A DNA stretch of 64,000 bases from Serratia rhizosphaerae (GTDB lineage Bacteria; Pseudomonadota; Gammaproteobacteria; Enterobacterales; Enterobacteriaceae): NCBI RefSeq assembly GCF_009817885.1, contig NZ_CP041764.1, forward strand, positions 124,001-188,000. Reading direction: 5' to 3'. Each line of letters begins with the position of its first letter. Positions within the stretch are counted from its first letter, which is position 1. Made by a program: the position numbers and the translations under genes. The notes under the pieces are model-generated. The model saw only the letters and a list, made by a program, of their open reading frames with translations. It did not search any database and had not been told where the DNA came from. Positions 25,975 to 35,648 of the stretch are shown in pieces.

Positions 25975-26403
25975 GATAACATCCTTTTTTTCCCCGATAA
26001 TGCGCAAACCATTGAAACATTTATTTTAACAAACTCTGCCTCGGGGCTGTGGGTTAATCATCAGTTTTTATAAATCATCCGCACAGAAAATCAGCGGGCA
26101 CAGGTCGGCGGCAGCAACGCCTCTCAGGCCGCAAAGACGCGTTGCCGAACGTCGTCGCCCGTATTTACGCAACATGACAAAAACTGACAATAAAATAGAA
26201 ATTCGTTTTATTTCAATTCACAACGAAAGCATCCCCCTTCTCTTTTCCCTTCTCCTTTCAACGATTCCTTTGATTAATTTTTCCGATCTTGTGCAAATCC
26301 ACTGACTAATATTATTAAGTCGTAACATAGTTAAATTTATTATTGATTTTATGTTTTTTCATGTTAATTATTGCAGCCGGCAATAAGGAATTAAGGAAGT
26401 CCG
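25975..26403 (+). other. AT-rich divergent intergenic region, tqsA / cytochrome b561
   Basis: The 429 bp hold no gene. From 26160 to 26400 the DNA is strongly AT-rich, with several TATAAT-like stretches (for example TATTATTGATTTTATG near 26339), as expected for a promoter region of the cytochrome-yceI pair. No operator was identified. Confidence 0.5.
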
Positions 26404-26958
26404 ATGCTTTGGAAAAACACCCCTGACCGTTTCGGTCATCTGTTTATTTTGATCCACTGGCTGGTTGCTCTTGTGGTGTACGGCATGTTTGCGCTTGGCC
26501 TATGGATGGTCACGCTGGGCTATTACGACGTGTGGTATCACCAGGCGCCGGAGATCCATAAGAGCATCGGCGTGCTGCTGTTTATCGTGATGGTGGCGCG
26601 CGTCATCTGGCGCCTGATTTCTCCGCCGCCAAAACCGCTGGCCAGCTACTCCCGCGTTACCCGCGTCGGCGCCATCCTGGCGCACCTGGCGCTGTATGTC
26701 ATTCTGTTCGCCATTCTGATCAGCGGCTATCTGATTTCTACCGCCGACGGCCAGGCGATCAGCGTGTTCGGCTGGTTCGAGGTTCCCGCCAGCGTCACCG
26801 GCATGGGCGCCCAGGCCGATACCGCCGGTACGATTCATCTTTATCTGGCCTGGAGCGTCGTTGTGCTGTCGGTACTGCACGCCCTGGCCGCGCTTAAGCA
26901 TCACTTTGTGGATCGTGATGTCACTTTGAAACGGATGCTGGGTCGCAGCGCCGATTAA
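26404..26958 (+). CDS. yceJ: Cytochrome b561 family protein
   Basis: This 184-residue membrane protein has four predicted helices and haem-ligand histidines in FILIHWLVAL, EIHKSIGVLLF, and the C-terminal SVLHALAALKHHFVD. The family passes electrons from quinol to periplasmic acceptors (CybB oxidises ubiquinol to reduce superoxide in E. coli). It runs 24 bp before yceI, the conserved pair yceJ-yceI. Confidence 0.93.
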   Translation: MLWKNTPDRFGHLFILIHWLVALVVYGMFALGLWMVTLGYYDVWYHQAPEIHKSIGVLLFIVMVARVIWRLISPPPKPLASYSRVTRVGAILAHLALYVILFAILISGYLISTADGQAISVFGWFEVPASVTGMGAQADTAGTIHLYLAWSVVVLSVLHALAALKHHFVDRDVTLKRMLGRSAD

Positions 26959-26982
26959 CCTCTTGGAATAATGGAGATAACC

Positions 26983-27564
26983 ATGTTGAAAAAGACCGTA
27001 TTAGGCCTGACCGCAGGCGCACTGTTACTGAGCGCCGGTTCCGCGCTGGCCGCCGACTACAAAATCGACAAGCAGGGGCAGCACGCCTTCGTCCAATTCC
27101 GCATCCAGCATCTCGGCTACAGCTGGCTGTACGGCACCTTCAAAGATTTTGACGGCGCCTTCACTTTCGATGAGAAAGATCCGTCCAAGGATAAAGTCAG
27201 CGTCACCATCAACACCGCCAGCGTAGACACCAACCATGCGGAACGTGACAAACACCTGCGCAGCGCCGAATTCCTCAACGTGGAAAAAAACAAACAGGCG
27301 AAGTTTGAATCCACCGAAGTGAAAAAAGACGGCGAAGGCTATGCCGTAGTCGGCAACCTGACGCTCAACGGCGTCACCAAGCCGGTTACGCTGGACGCCA
27401 AGCTGATTGGCCAGGGCAACGACCCATGGGGCGGCTACCGTGCCGGCTTTGAAGCCAACGGTAAGATCAAGCTGAAAGACTTCGGCATCACAACCGATCT
27501 CGGCCCGGCCTCACAAGACGTTGAGCTGATCATCTCCGTCGAAGGCGTACGCGAGAAGGCATAA
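26983..27564 (+). CDS. yceI: YceI-family periplasmic lipid-binding protein
   Basis: This 193-residue protein has a signal peptide (MLKKTVLGLTAGALLLSAGS-ALAADY). A lipocalin-like YceI domain follows, with QHAFVQFRIQHLGYSWLYGTF, NTASVDTNHAERDKHLRS and LIGQGNDPWGGYRAGFE. Homologues bind polyisoprenoids such as ubiquinone. I chose the ATG at 26983 (GGAG 8 bp upstream). It is probably cotranscribed with the cytochrome. Confidence 0.95.
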   Translation: MLKKTVLGLTAGALLLSAGSALAADYKIDKQGQHAFVQFRIQHLGYSWLYGTFKDFDGAFTFDEKDPSKDKVSVTINTASVDTNHAERDKHLRSAEFLNVEKNKQAKFESTEVKKDGEGYAVVGNLTLNGVTKPVTLDAKLIGQGNDPWGGYRAGFEANGKIKLKDFGITTDLGPASQDVELIISVEGVREKA

Positions 27565-27573
27565 AAAAACAAG

Positions 27574-27597
27574 GGCGCGGTCATACCGCGCCCTTTC
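27574..27597 (+). terminator. Bidirectional terminator between yceI and trhO
   Basis: AAGGGCGCGG and CCGCGCCCTT flank a TCATA loop. A-run upstream and T-rich downstream allow it to work on both strands. Confidence 0.85.
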
Positions 27598-27618
27598 GTG
27601 ATTCCCATCCGGCAACGA

Positions 27619-28674
27619 TTATTTATCTTCCGGATCCGGAATATGCATGGTGGTCTGCAACAGCCCCTTCGACTTGTTGAAGATCTTCACACCGTTCTCC
27701 CGCCCAGCGCGCCGCGCACGCTGCTCTTCACGCGGCAGTTTCAGCTCTTCACGACAGATTTCGCTACAGCAGCCTTCAAACTTGGCGGCACAGCTCGGGC
27801 ACTGGATAAACAGCAAATGGCAGCCGTCATTCTTGCAGTTGGTATGGCTATCGCACGGTGCGCCGCACTGATGGCAGTGGGCGATAACATCGTCCGAGAT
27901 CCGCTCGCCCATCCGCTCGTCGAACACGAAGTTCTTACCGATAAACTTCAGCGGCAACCCCTGCTCTTTAGCACGACGGGTGTATTCAATAATGCCGCCT
28001 TCCACGTGATAAATGTTTTTAAAACCGTTATGCAGCATGTAGGCGCTGGCCTTTTCACAGCGGATGCCGCCGGTGCAGTACATGACAATATTCTTGTCTT
28101 TCTGCTCCTGCAGCATTTCCACCGCCATCGGCAGCTGATCGCGAAAGGTGTCGGAAGGCACTTCAATAGCATTTTCAAAATGCCCCACTTCATACTCATA
28201 GTGGTTGCGCATATCGACAAACAGCGTATTCGGATCGTCGATCATGGCATTGACCTGATCGGCCTTCAGATACTCACCCACGTTAGCAGGATCGAAACTG
28301 TTATCGTCGATACCGTCGGCAACGATACGCTCACGCACCTTAAGGCGCAGCACCCAGAAGGATTTACCGTCATCTTCCAGCGCGATGTTCAAACGCACCT
28401 GATCCAGCGCCGGGTGTGAAGCAAACAGAGCCGTTTTGAACGCCTCAAAACGGCTCTGCGGTACGCTGATCTGCGCGTTGATGCCCTCTTTCGCCACATA
28501 GATGCGGCCAAACACCTTCAGTTTTTCAAACTGAATGTACAGGCTGTCGCGAAAGGCTTTGGGATCATCGATAGTGAAATATTTATAAAAAGAAACCGTG
28601 GTGCGCGGCTCGGTTTCAGCCAGCATGCGCGCCTTCAGTTCCTCATTGGAGATTCGGTTATGTAACACTGGCAT
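27619..28674 (-). CDS. trhO: tRNA U34 hydroxylase TrhO (rhodanese-like, YceA)
   Basis: The ATG at 28674 gives MPVLHNRISNEELKARML and 351 residues, as in E. coli YceA. An N-terminal ferredoxin-like acylphosphatase-type domain is followed by a rhodanese domain with the active cysteine in VMYCTGGIRCEKAS. A C-terminal cysteine-rich tail (CHQCGAPCDSHTNC, CPSCAAKFEGCCSEIC) completes it. TrhO hydroxylates uridine 34 of certain tRNAs using O2. Confidence 0.95.
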   Translation of the reverse strand: MPVLHNRISNEELKARMLAETEPRTTVSFYKYFTIDDPKAFRDSLYIQFEKLKVFGRIYVAKEGINAQISVPQSRFEAFKTALFASHPALDQVRLNIALEDDGKSFWVLRLKVRERIVADGIDDNSFDPANVGEYLKADQVNAMIDDPNTLFVDMRNHYEYEVGHFENAIEVPSDTFRDQLPMAVEMLQEQKDKNIVMYCTGGIRCEKASAYMLHNGFKNIYHVEGGIIEYTRRAKEQGLPLKFIGKNFVFDERMGERISDDVIAHCHQCGAPCDSHTNCKNDGCHLLFIQCPSCAAKFEGCCSEICREELKLPREEQRARRAGRENGVKIFNKSKGLLQTTMHIPDPEDK

Positions 28675-28881
28675 GGTGTACGTTCCTGTTCTTTCTGAGG
28701 GGATTAATCGCCGCGCGCCGCCCCCGGAGCGACGCGCGGCGCACATCATACCTGAAAATACCAGGCAGCACATCATGAACTGCCCGGCCATCTTTGCGGC
28801 TGCTAAACTTGATGCAGTTCACAAATCCACATGCGGAGAGTGTGAGCACGCTATTCAATGCGACCTGAAAAGAGGATATCA

Positions 28882-29979
28882 ATGAGCCAGCTATTCAAAC
28901 CGATTTCCCTTGGGAAACTCAGTCTGCCAAACCGCATCATTATCGCGCCGATGTGTCAGTATTCCGCCGAACAGGGCGCGGCGACGCCATGGCATACCAT
29001 GCACCTGGGCAGCCTGGCAATGTCCGGCGCCGGCCTGCTGATTGTCGAAGCAACGGCGGTATCGCCGGAAGGGCGCATTTCACCGCAGGATCTGGGATTG
29101 TGGGACGACGCCACCGAACAGGCGTTGGCCGAGGTCGTCAATGCGGTCAAGCAGCACGCCACCATGCCGCTGGGCATTCAGTTAGGTCACGCCGGACGTA
29201 AAGCCTCCACCGCAGTGCCCTGGGAAGGCGGCGGTCAGATTAGCCAGGCAAATGGCGGCTGGCAAACCATCGCTCCCTCCGCAACGCCGTTCCATTCCGA
29301 CGATGAAGCGCCGGAGGCGATGAGCCTGCCGCAAATCGCCCAGTTAAAGCAACAGTTCGTCGACGCAGCCAAACGCGCCGATCGCCTGGGCTTTGAGCTG
29401 ATTGAGCTGCATGGCGCCCACGGCTATCTGCTGCATCAGTTCCTGTCGCCGCTGGCCAATCAGCGCGATGACCAGTATGGCGGCTCGCTGCAAAACCGTA
29501 TGCGGCTGCTGCTGGAAATTTTCGGCGAGGTACGTGCGGTATTCCCGGCGCACAAAGCCGTCGGCGTACGCATCTCCGCCAGTGACTGGGTGCAGGACGG
29601 CTGGGATGAGCAACAGTCGGTGGCGCTGACCAAGGCGCTGAAAGAGCTGGGCTGCGACTATATTCACGTCTCAAGCGGCGGTCTATCTCCACAGCAGCAA
29701 ATCCCCGTCGGCCCGAATTATCAGGTGCCCTTCGCCGAGACCATCAAACGCGAAGTCGGCCTGCCGACTATCGCCGTCGGTTTAATCACTGAACCGGAGC
29801 AGGCCGAAGCGATCGTCGCCACCGGCCAAGCCGATATGGTGGCGCTGGCGCGCGGCATCCTGTATAACCCGCGCTGGCCGTGGCACGCCGCGGCCAAGCT
29901 GGGTGCAAAAGCCAGCGCACCGCCGCAATACTGGCGTTCAGAACCTCATGTATTGAAAGGACTGTTCAGCAACGGCTAA
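28882..29979 (+). CDS. Old yellow enzyme family NADH:flavin oxidoreductase (YqjM-like)
   Basis: From the ATG at 28882 (GAGG upstream) the 365-residue TIM-barrel protein shows FMN and substrate residues: MCQYSAEQGAATPWH, GIQLGHAGRKAS, ELHGAHGYLLHQFLSPLANQR and DDQYGGSLQNR. The HGAHGYL pair of histidines orients enone substrates. YqjM/NamA-type enzymes reduce alkenes and some nitro compounds. It is not NemA by sequence pattern; the physiological substrate is unknown. Confidence 0.9.
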   Translation: MSQLFKPISLGKLSLPNRIIIAPMCQYSAEQGAATPWHTMHLGSLAMSGAGLLIVEATAVSPEGRISPQDLGLWDDATEQALAEVVNAVKQHATMPLGIQLGHAGRKASTAVPWEGGGQISQANGGWQTIAPSATPFHSDDEAPEAMSLPQIAQLKQQFVDAAKRADRLGFELIELHGAHGYLLHQFLSPLANQRDDQYGGSLQNRMRLLLEIFGEVRAVFPAHKAVGVRISASDWVQDGWDEQQSVALTKALKELGCDYIHVSSGGLSPQQQIPVGPNYQVPFAETIKREVGLPTIAVGLITEPEQAEAIVATGQADMVALARGILYNPRWPWHAAAKLGAKASAPPQYWRSEPHVLKGLFSNG

Positions 29980-30263
29980 ACGCCGGCGCCCGGCCCTGGG
30001 TCGATATCATTCTGCCCTGAATCATTCGGCCGTTAGCCTGACTAACGGCCTGATCGCCCGCCACTCCTCCTCTCCTGCTGCGGGAAAATACGCCACAGAG
30101 CGCACCATAACCTAATTCAGGATTTTCCTGTCACGCCAGAAAATGCCACAATAACTGCCATTACCGGCAGAAAATGATACGCGTGCACAGAGTCCCTTAG
30201 GGCAACGGACCATGCTAATTCGCTGTTATGACACCAATAATTACCAAAAAAAGCTGAGAATAC

Positions 30264-31184
30264 ATGACACAACTTCCTTCTTTTAATCGTTCCCTGCTGC
30301 ATCCGCGTTATTGGCTGACCTGGTTCGGCATTGGTTTGTTATACCTGCTGGTACTGCTGCCTTATCCCGTCATTTACCGCCTCGGCACCTCGCTTGGCCG
30401 TTTCTCCATGCGTTTTCTGAAACGCCGCGTGGTCATTGCACAGCGCAATCTGACACTGTGTTTCCCGGATATGCCGCAGGCGGAGCGTGATGCGCTGGTG
30501 GTGAAGAATTTCGAGTCGGTCGGCATGGGTCTGTTTGAAACCGGCATGGCCTGGTTCTGGCCGGACTGGCGCATCAAACGCTGGTGCCGTCCGGAAGGGC
30601 TGGAGCACATTCAGCAGGCGCGGGACAACCAACAGGGCGTTTTGCTGATCGGGCTGCATTTTTTAACGCTGGAGCTGGGCGCCCGTATTTTCGGCATCTA
30701 TAACCCCGGCATCGGCGTCTATCGTCCGCATGACAATAAACTGCTGGATTGGCTGCAAACCTGGGGACGGATGCGCTCCAATAAATCGATGCTGGACCGC
30801 AAAGATATCAAAGGCATGATCCGCGCGCTCAAACAGGGCGATATCATCTGGTATGCGCCAGACCACGACTACGGCCCGCGCAGCAGCGTCTTCGCTCCGC
30901 TGTTTGCCGTAGACAACGCCGCCACCACCACCGGCAGCTATATGCTGGCACGGATGGGCAAACCGGCGATTATCCCCTTTGCTCCGCGCCGCCTGCCAGA
31001 TGGCCAGGGTTATGAGTTACTGATTCAGCCGGCGGTGGAAGACTTCCCGCTGGACAGCGAACTGAGCGCCGCCACCCGGATGAACCAGGTGGTGGAGCAC
31101 GGTATTCTGCTGGCGCCGGACCAGTATATGTGGCTGCACCGCCGCTTTAAAACCCGTCCGGAAGGCGAACCCTCACTGTATTAA
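30264..31184 (+). CDS. lpxL: Lipid A biosynthesis lauroyl acyltransferase
   Basis: The 306-residue protein is like E. coli LpxL/HtrB throughout (LLHPRYWLTWFGIGLLYLL, NFESVGMGLFETGMAWFWPDWR). One N-terminal membrane helix (about 14-34) precedes the HxxxxE acyltransferase motif in GLHFLTLELGA. It adds the secondary lauroyl chain to Kdo2-lipid IVA using acyl-ACP. It is monocistronic with a terminator at 31189. Confidence 0.96.
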   Translation: MTQLPSFNRSLLHPRYWLTWFGIGLLYLLVLLPYPVIYRLGTSLGRFSMRFLKRRVVIAQRNLTLCFPDMPQAERDALVVKNFESVGMGLFETGMAWFWPDWRIKRWCRPEGLEHIQQARDNQQGVLLIGLHFLTLELGARIFGIYNPGIGVYRPHDNKLLDWLQTWGRMRSNKSMLDRKDIKGMIRALKQGDIIWYAPDHDYGPRSSVFAPLFAVDNAATTTGSYMLARMGKPAIIPFAPRRLPDGQGYELLIQPAVEDFPLDSELSAATRMNQVVEHGILLAPDQYMWLHRRFKTRPEGEPSLY

Positions 31185-31188
31185 ATCT

Positions 31189-31213
31189 TACCCGCCTGAC
31201 GGCGGGTTTTTTA
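31189..31213 (+). terminator. Terminator after lpxL
   Basis: CCCGCC-TGAC-GGCGGG is followed by TTTTTT. Confidence 0.92.
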
Positions 31214-31289
31214 TGGCTGATGACTTGAGCCGCGGGCGAAACAGTGTGAAGGTAAAGGTTTCGAACCTACGCTAACCGTGGAGCGCATC

Positions 31290-31574
31290 ATGTATATTGT
31301 CAGTCTGACCTACCATCGCCCGATTGAAGAGGTCGACAGCCATCTTGAAGGGCATATCGCCTGGCTGAAAAAGTATTTCGCCCAAGGTGATTTTATTGCC
31401 GCCGGGCGTAAAAACCCGCGCAACGGCGGCGTAATCCTCGCCAAACAGATGGCACGTTCACAGCTGGACGCCATTCTGGCGCAGGATCCGTTTACCGCGG
31501 TGGCGAACTACGAGGTGACCGAACTGGCGGTAACCGCCGCCGGCGAAGATTTCAGCAACCTGCTCAACCTGTAA
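31290..31574 (+). CDS. YciI-like (YCII domain) protein
   Basis: The ATG at 31290 follows GGAG by 7 bp. The 94-residue protein has the YCII pattern: MYIVSLTYHRPIEEVDSHLEGHIAWLKKYF with the family histidine, GDFIAAGRKNPRNGGVILA, and DPFTAVANYEVTEL. YCII proteins share the ferredoxin-like fold of ABM enzymes and may act as small hydrolases or dehalogenase-like enzymes. The role is unknown. Confidence 0.87.
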   Translation: MYIVSLTYHRPIEEVDSHLEGHIAWLKKYFAQGDFIAAGRKNPRNGGVILAKQMARSQLDAILAQDPFTAVANYEVTELAVTAAGEDFSNLLNL

Positions 31575-31764
31575 TTCTCCCTCCCGCGCCGCTCAGCGCG
31601 GGATCGCACCCTGTTTTATTTTTGAAACTTTATTTTATTTTTCCGTCTCTCCGTCCCGAACACATTTGAAGTCCGCGCATCGAAGGCGCATACTGAGCAG
31701 GCTAACTTTTTTGCCTTGGCCGCAGCGCCATCGCCTGCCTCTTCTTCTGCTGTTACGGTAACCC

Positions 31765-33003
31765 ATGGCTCCGGTATCAGAACCTATTAACTGGAAACGC
31801 AACCTCTTCGTCGCCTGGCTCGGCTGCTTTCTTACCGGCGCCGCCTTCAGCCTGGTCATGCCCTTTTTACCACTCTACGTCGAATTGCTTGGCGTCTCCG
31901 GGCATGAGGCGCTGAACCTGTGGTCCGGGCTGGTGTTCAGCATTACCTTCCTGTTTTCCGCCGTCGCCTCGCCTTTCTGGGGCGGACTGGCCGACCGGCG
32001 TGGGCGCAAACTGATGTTGCTGCGCTCCGCGCTGGGCATGGCCATCGTGATGGCGCTGATGGGTATGGCGCAAAACATCTGGCAGTTTCTGGCGCTGCGC
32101 GCGGTGCTCGGCCTGCTCGGCGGCTTTATTCCCAATGCCAACGCGCTGATCGCCACCCAGGTGCCGCGCAACCGCAGCGGCTGGGCGCTGGGCACCCTCT
32201 CAACCGGCGGCGTCAGCGGTGCATTGATCGGTCCGTTGATCGGCGGCCTGTTAGCCGACCAGTACGGCCTGCGCCCGGTGTTCTATATCACCGCCGCCGT
32301 CCTGTTTATCTGCTTTATGCTGACGCTGTTTTTCGTCAGGGAACAGTTCACCCCGGTACAACGGAAAGATATGCTGCACGCCCGTCAGGTGTTTGCCTCG
32401 CTGAAAAACCCCAGATTGATTTTGGCGCTGTTCGTGACCACCATGATTATTCAGATCGCCACCGGCTCTATTGCACCGATCCTGACGCTGTACGTGCGCG
32501 ATTTGGCCGGCGATATCCATAACCTGGCGTTCGTCAGCGGGCTGATCGCCTCCGTGCCCGGCGTTGCCGCGTTGATCAGCGCGCCGCGTCTGGGGAGGCT
32601 GGGCGACCGCATCGGGCCGGAACGTATTCTCGTCTGTATGCTGCTGTTCTCCGTGTTGCTGCTGATCCCTATGGCTTTTGTGCAAACGCCATGGCAGCTG
32701 GCGGTGCTGCGTTTCCTGCTGGGTGCCGCCGACGGCGCCCTGCTGCCTGCGGTACAGACGCTATTAATCTACAACAGCAGCAATCAGGTGGCCGGGCGCA
32801 TCTTCAGCTATAACCAATCCTTCCGTGACGTCGGCAATGTCACCGGCCCGCTGCTCGGCGCGGCGGTTTCCGCCAGCTACGGTTTTCGGGCGGTATTCGG
32901 CGTGACGGCGCTGGTGGTGATGTTCAACGCGCTCTATTCATGGCGCTGTCTGCAGCGTCGCCCCAAACCCCCGCAGGAAAAACAGCTGCAAGAAGAACCA
33001 TAA
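31765..33003 (+). CDS. mdtG: Multidrug efflux MFS transporter MdtG
   Basis: This 412-residue protein has 12 predicted membrane helices and the MFS motif A as GGLADRRGRKLML (between helices 2 and 3). The antiporter-type LIGPLIGGLLAD in helix 5 fits drug/H+ exchange. In E. coli, MdtG (YceE) gives fosfomycin and deoxycholate tolerance and is under Mar/Sox/Rob control. It follows lpxL as in the E. coli map. No marbox was confirmed. Confidence 0.92.
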   Translation: MAPVSEPINWKRNLFVAWLGCFLTGAAFSLVMPFLPLYVELLGVSGHEALNLWSGLVFSITFLFSAVASPFWGGLADRRGRKLMLLRSALGMAIVMALMGMAQNIWQFLALRAVLGLLGGFIPNANALIATQVPRNRSGWALGTLSTGGVSGALIGPLIGGLLADQYGLRPVFYITAAVLFICFMLTLFFVREQFTPVQRKDMLHARQVFASLKNPRLILALFVTTMIIQIATGSIAPILTLYVRDLAGDIHNLAFVSGLIASVPGVAALISAPRLGRLGDRIGPERILVCMLLFSVLLLIPMAFVQTPWQLAVLRFLLGAADGALLPAVQTLLIYNSSNQVAGRIFSYNQSFRDVGNVTGPLLGAAVSASYGFRAVFGVTALVVMFNALYSWRCLQRRPKPPQEKQLQEEP

Positions 33004-33465
33004 TACGCAGCCCGCACTATTTTTTATCATTAGCGGCCATTTTCAGCACTTTCATTATTCATGGCGTTTCGTCACCGCTGGCCGCCAGCTGCGACAAAGA
33101 AACCACCTATCTAGTTGTTTATAAAAACAATTAAAAAAACTGCTCAATAAACGCCCTGTCAATCACATTTACCACTTTTCCAACATAAAAACTAAAAAAG
33201 TAGATGTTTGTCGACTTTTCATCTAATAAATGGGATATAGGTACTAGACAAAACCAACAGCCGATTATCAAATGGCTGAATAATATCACGCAGAGTGCCC
33301 GCACTCTGCTAAGTGAAGAAAGGGTCGCGACGCTTTCCACGGCATACGGGCGTTGCGGCCGCGGTTTTGTCCGGTAACCCGCTTTTGCGGAATTATCACG
33401 CTTAACAACATATACATACCACACTATAAGCCGGTGCAATCGGCAGACTTTATTGGGAATACGTT
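33004..33465 (+). other. Intergenic region upstream of the POT transporter
   Basis: This 462-bp gap has no credible gene. It holds a perfect 8-bp inverted repeat, GCAGAGTG (33290-33297) and CACTCTGC (33302-33309), with a 4-bp loop. It could be an operator or a short hairpin in the leader of the next gene. Confidence 0.4.
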
Positions 33466-35019
33466 ATGCAATCCTCTAGCAACCAACAAGAAAGCCGGAC
33501 CTTTTTCGGCCATCCATACCCGCTCGGTTCACTGTTCTTCACCGAAATGTGGGAACGCTTTTCGTTTTACGGCATTCGCCCGCTGCTGATTCTGTTTATG
33601 GCCGCCACGGTTTATGAAGGCGGAATGGGACTGGCGCGCGAAAACGCGTCGGCTATCGTCGGTATCTTCGCTGGTAGTATGTACCTGGCCGCACTGCCCG
33701 GCGGCTGGCTGGCCGATCACTGGCTGGGGCAGCGCAAAGCCGTCTGGTACGGTTCGATTCTGATCGCTCTCGGCCACCTGTCGATAGCCCTGTCCGCTAT
33801 TATGGGCAATCCGCTGTTCTTTATCGGCCTGATGCTGATCGTGCTGGGCTCCGGGTTGTTCAAAACCTGTATCTCGGTGATGGTCGGTACGCTGTACAAG
33901 AAAGGCGACGCCCGCCGCGACGGAGGGTTCTCGCTGTTTTATATGGGCATCAATATGGGCTCATTTATCGCGCCGCTGATTTCCGGCTGGCTGATCAAAT
34001 CGCACGGCTGGCACTGGGGCTTTGGCATCGGCGGTATCGGTATGCTGGTGGCGCTGGTGATTTTCCGCATCTTCGCCGTGCCGGCAATGAAACGCTACGA
34101 CAAAGAAGTGGGGCTGGATTCTACCTGGAACAGTCCTGTCGTGAAGAAAAACGGCGTGGGCGCCTGGCTGGGAGGCATCGCGCTGGTTATCGTGGCGCTG
34201 ACCGCGATGGTCGCCAACGGTACGATCGTGATTAACCCGGTGGCCGTCGCCAGCATACTGGTTTACGTCATCGCCGCTTCGGTGACGCTCTATTTTATTT
34301 ACCTGTTCGCCTTCGCCGGTTTGAACCGCAAAGAGCGCGCCCGCCTGTTGGTGTGCTTTATCCTGCTGGTTTCAGCCGCCTTCTTCTGGTCTGCCTTTGA
34401 GCAGAAGCCGACCTCGTTCAACCTGTTCGCCAATGACTACACCAACCGCATGATCGGTGATTTTGAGATTCCGGCGGTCTGGTTCCAGTCCATCAATGCG
34501 CTGTTTATTATCCTGCTGGCGCCGGTATTCAGTTGGCTGTGGCCGGCGCTGGCGCGTAAGCAAGTCCAGCTGAGCAGCATCACGAAATTTGTGATTGGCA
34601 TCCTGTTCGCCGCCGCCGGTTTCGGGCTGATGATGATGGCCGCCCAGCACGTTCTGAGCAACGACGGCGCCGGCGTATCACCTATGTGGCTGGTTGCCAG
34701 CATTCTGATGCTGACGCTGGGAGAGCTGTGCCTGAGCCCTATCGGGCTGGCGACCATGACGCTGTTGGCGCCGGAGAGAATGCGCGGGCAGATGATGGGC
34801 CTGTGGTTCTGCGCCAGCGCGCTCGGCAACCTGGCGGCCGGCCTGATCGGCGGCCATGTGAAGGCGGATCAGTTGGACTCACTGCCGGAGCTGTTTGCAC
34901 GCTGTTCCATCGCGCTGCTGATTTGCGCCGCCGTGCTGACCCTGCTGATTGTGCCGATTCGCCGCATGCTGGCCAATACCAAAACCAGCAGCGAGCAGCA
35001 GCCGGCCACCAGCGTCTGA
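33466..35019 (+). CDS. POT/PTR2-family peptide:H+ symporter
   Basis: The 517-residue protein has the PTR2 signature at the N-terminus: the ExxERF motif as EMWERFSFYG (about residues 22-31). GDARRDGGFSLFYMGINMGSFIAPL is the second POT motif. About 14 membrane helices are predicted. It would import di- and tripeptides with protons. It is not clearly DtpA, B, C or D of E. coli, so no symbol is given. A terminator follows at 35038. Confidence 0.9.
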   Translation: MQSSSNQQESRTFFGHPYPLGSLFFTEMWERFSFYGIRPLLILFMAATVYEGGMGLARENASAIVGIFAGSMYLAALPGGWLADHWLGQRKAVWYGSILIALGHLSIALSAIMGNPLFFIGLMLIVLGSGLFKTCISVMVGTLYKKGDARRDGGFSLFYMGINMGSFIAPLISGWLIKSHGWHWGFGIGGIGMLVALVIFRIFAVPAMKRYDKEVGLDSTWNSPVVKKNGVGAWLGGIALVIVALTAMVANGTIVINPVAVASILVYVIAASVTLYFIYLFAFAGLNRKERARLLVCFILLVSAAFFWSAFEQKPTSFNLFANDYTNRMIGDFEIPAVWFQSINALFIILLAPVFSWLWPALARKQVQLSSITKFVIGILFAAAGFGLMMMAAQHVLSNDGAGVSPMWLVASILMLTLGELCLSPIGLATMTLLAPERMRGQMMGLWFCASALGNLAAGLIGGHVKADQLDSLPELFARCSIALLICAAVLTLLIVPIRRMLANTKTSSEQQPATSV

Positions 35020-35037
35020 TCGCTCTGCGTTTTCGCA

Positions 35038-35068
35038 TAAGCCGGCGCATTACGCGCCGGCTTTTTTA
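35038..35068 (+). terminator. Terminator after POT transporter gene
   Basis: GCCGGCGC (35041-35048) and GCGCCGGC (35054-35061) are followed by TTTTTT. It slightly overlaps the end of the convergent VOC gene. Confidence 0.88.
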
Positions 35069-35464
35069 TGCCCGCCACTCCTGCCGTTGCAGTACGACGC
35101 GATAGCCATCCAGATCGGCGAAAGTCTGACCATGACTATCCCAGTACGGGTTATAGGCGCTAACCCGGTTAAAACCCGCCGCCAGCATTTGCCGGCACTG
35201 AGCCTGCCACTCGGAGGCATCCGGCACGTAGAACACCAATAAGTTGTCCTTGCTCAATGCCTGCCCCGCCGGCTCCCCGCGGTGATGGGTAAACTCAAGG
35301 TGATAAGCATGGTGCGGATGCCCCAGCATCACGCCGTCAAAACCCTGATGATCGTAAAACTCCCCTAACCGGCTGAATCCCAAGCCATCGCAATACATGG
35401 CCACAATAGACTGCAGACGATCGGTAGGCCGTGCAATACGCAGAACGGCATTTTTAGGCAACAT
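35066..35464 (-). CDS. VOC-family (glyoxalase-like) protein
   Basis: The ATG at 35464 (MLPKNAVLRIARPTDR) follows GGGGGA. The 132-residue protein shows two beta-alpha-beta-beta-beta repeats: RPTDRLQSIVAMYCDGLGFSRLGEF and LEFTHH in the first, DSHGQTFADLDGYRVVLQ in the second. The metal ligands would be the His in HLEFTH and an acidic residue near the C-terminus. Such proteins act as lyases, dioxygenases or drug-binding proteins; the function is not predictable here. Confidence 0.85.
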   Translation of the reverse strand: MLPKNAVLRIARPTDRLQSIVAMYCDGLGFSRLGEFYDHQGFDGVMLGHPHHAYHLEFTHHRGEPAGQALSKDNLLVFYVPDASEWQAQCRQMLAAGFNRVSAYNPYWDSHGQTFADLDGYRVVLQRQEWRA

Positions 35465-35593
35465 GGTTTCCCCCAGTAAATACTCCGTCACCGGCCTGAC
35501 GGCATTGACATAGGCAAGAGTAGTAAACGTTCAATGTTAATTCAGAGAGTAACGTGCTGTTTGTCCTGCTCCGGTTACAGCACATTCCAGCGC

Positions 35594-35626
35594 AAAAAAT
35601 ACCGCCGTTATCAGCGGCGGTATTTT
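35594..35626 (-). terminator. Terminator of the aldehyde dehydrogenase gene
   Basis: ACCGCCG (35601-35607) and CGGCGGT (35615-35621) lie between A- and T-runs just past the stop codon at 35649. Confidence 0.85.
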
Positions 35627-35648
35627 GGCTTATCACGTATGCGCCGGC

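Noticed and set aside
33131..33439. 102-codon minus-strand frame in the POT upstream region
   Set aside because: It has no ribosome site or recognisable domain, spans an inverted repeat, and has mixed composition unlike a gene.
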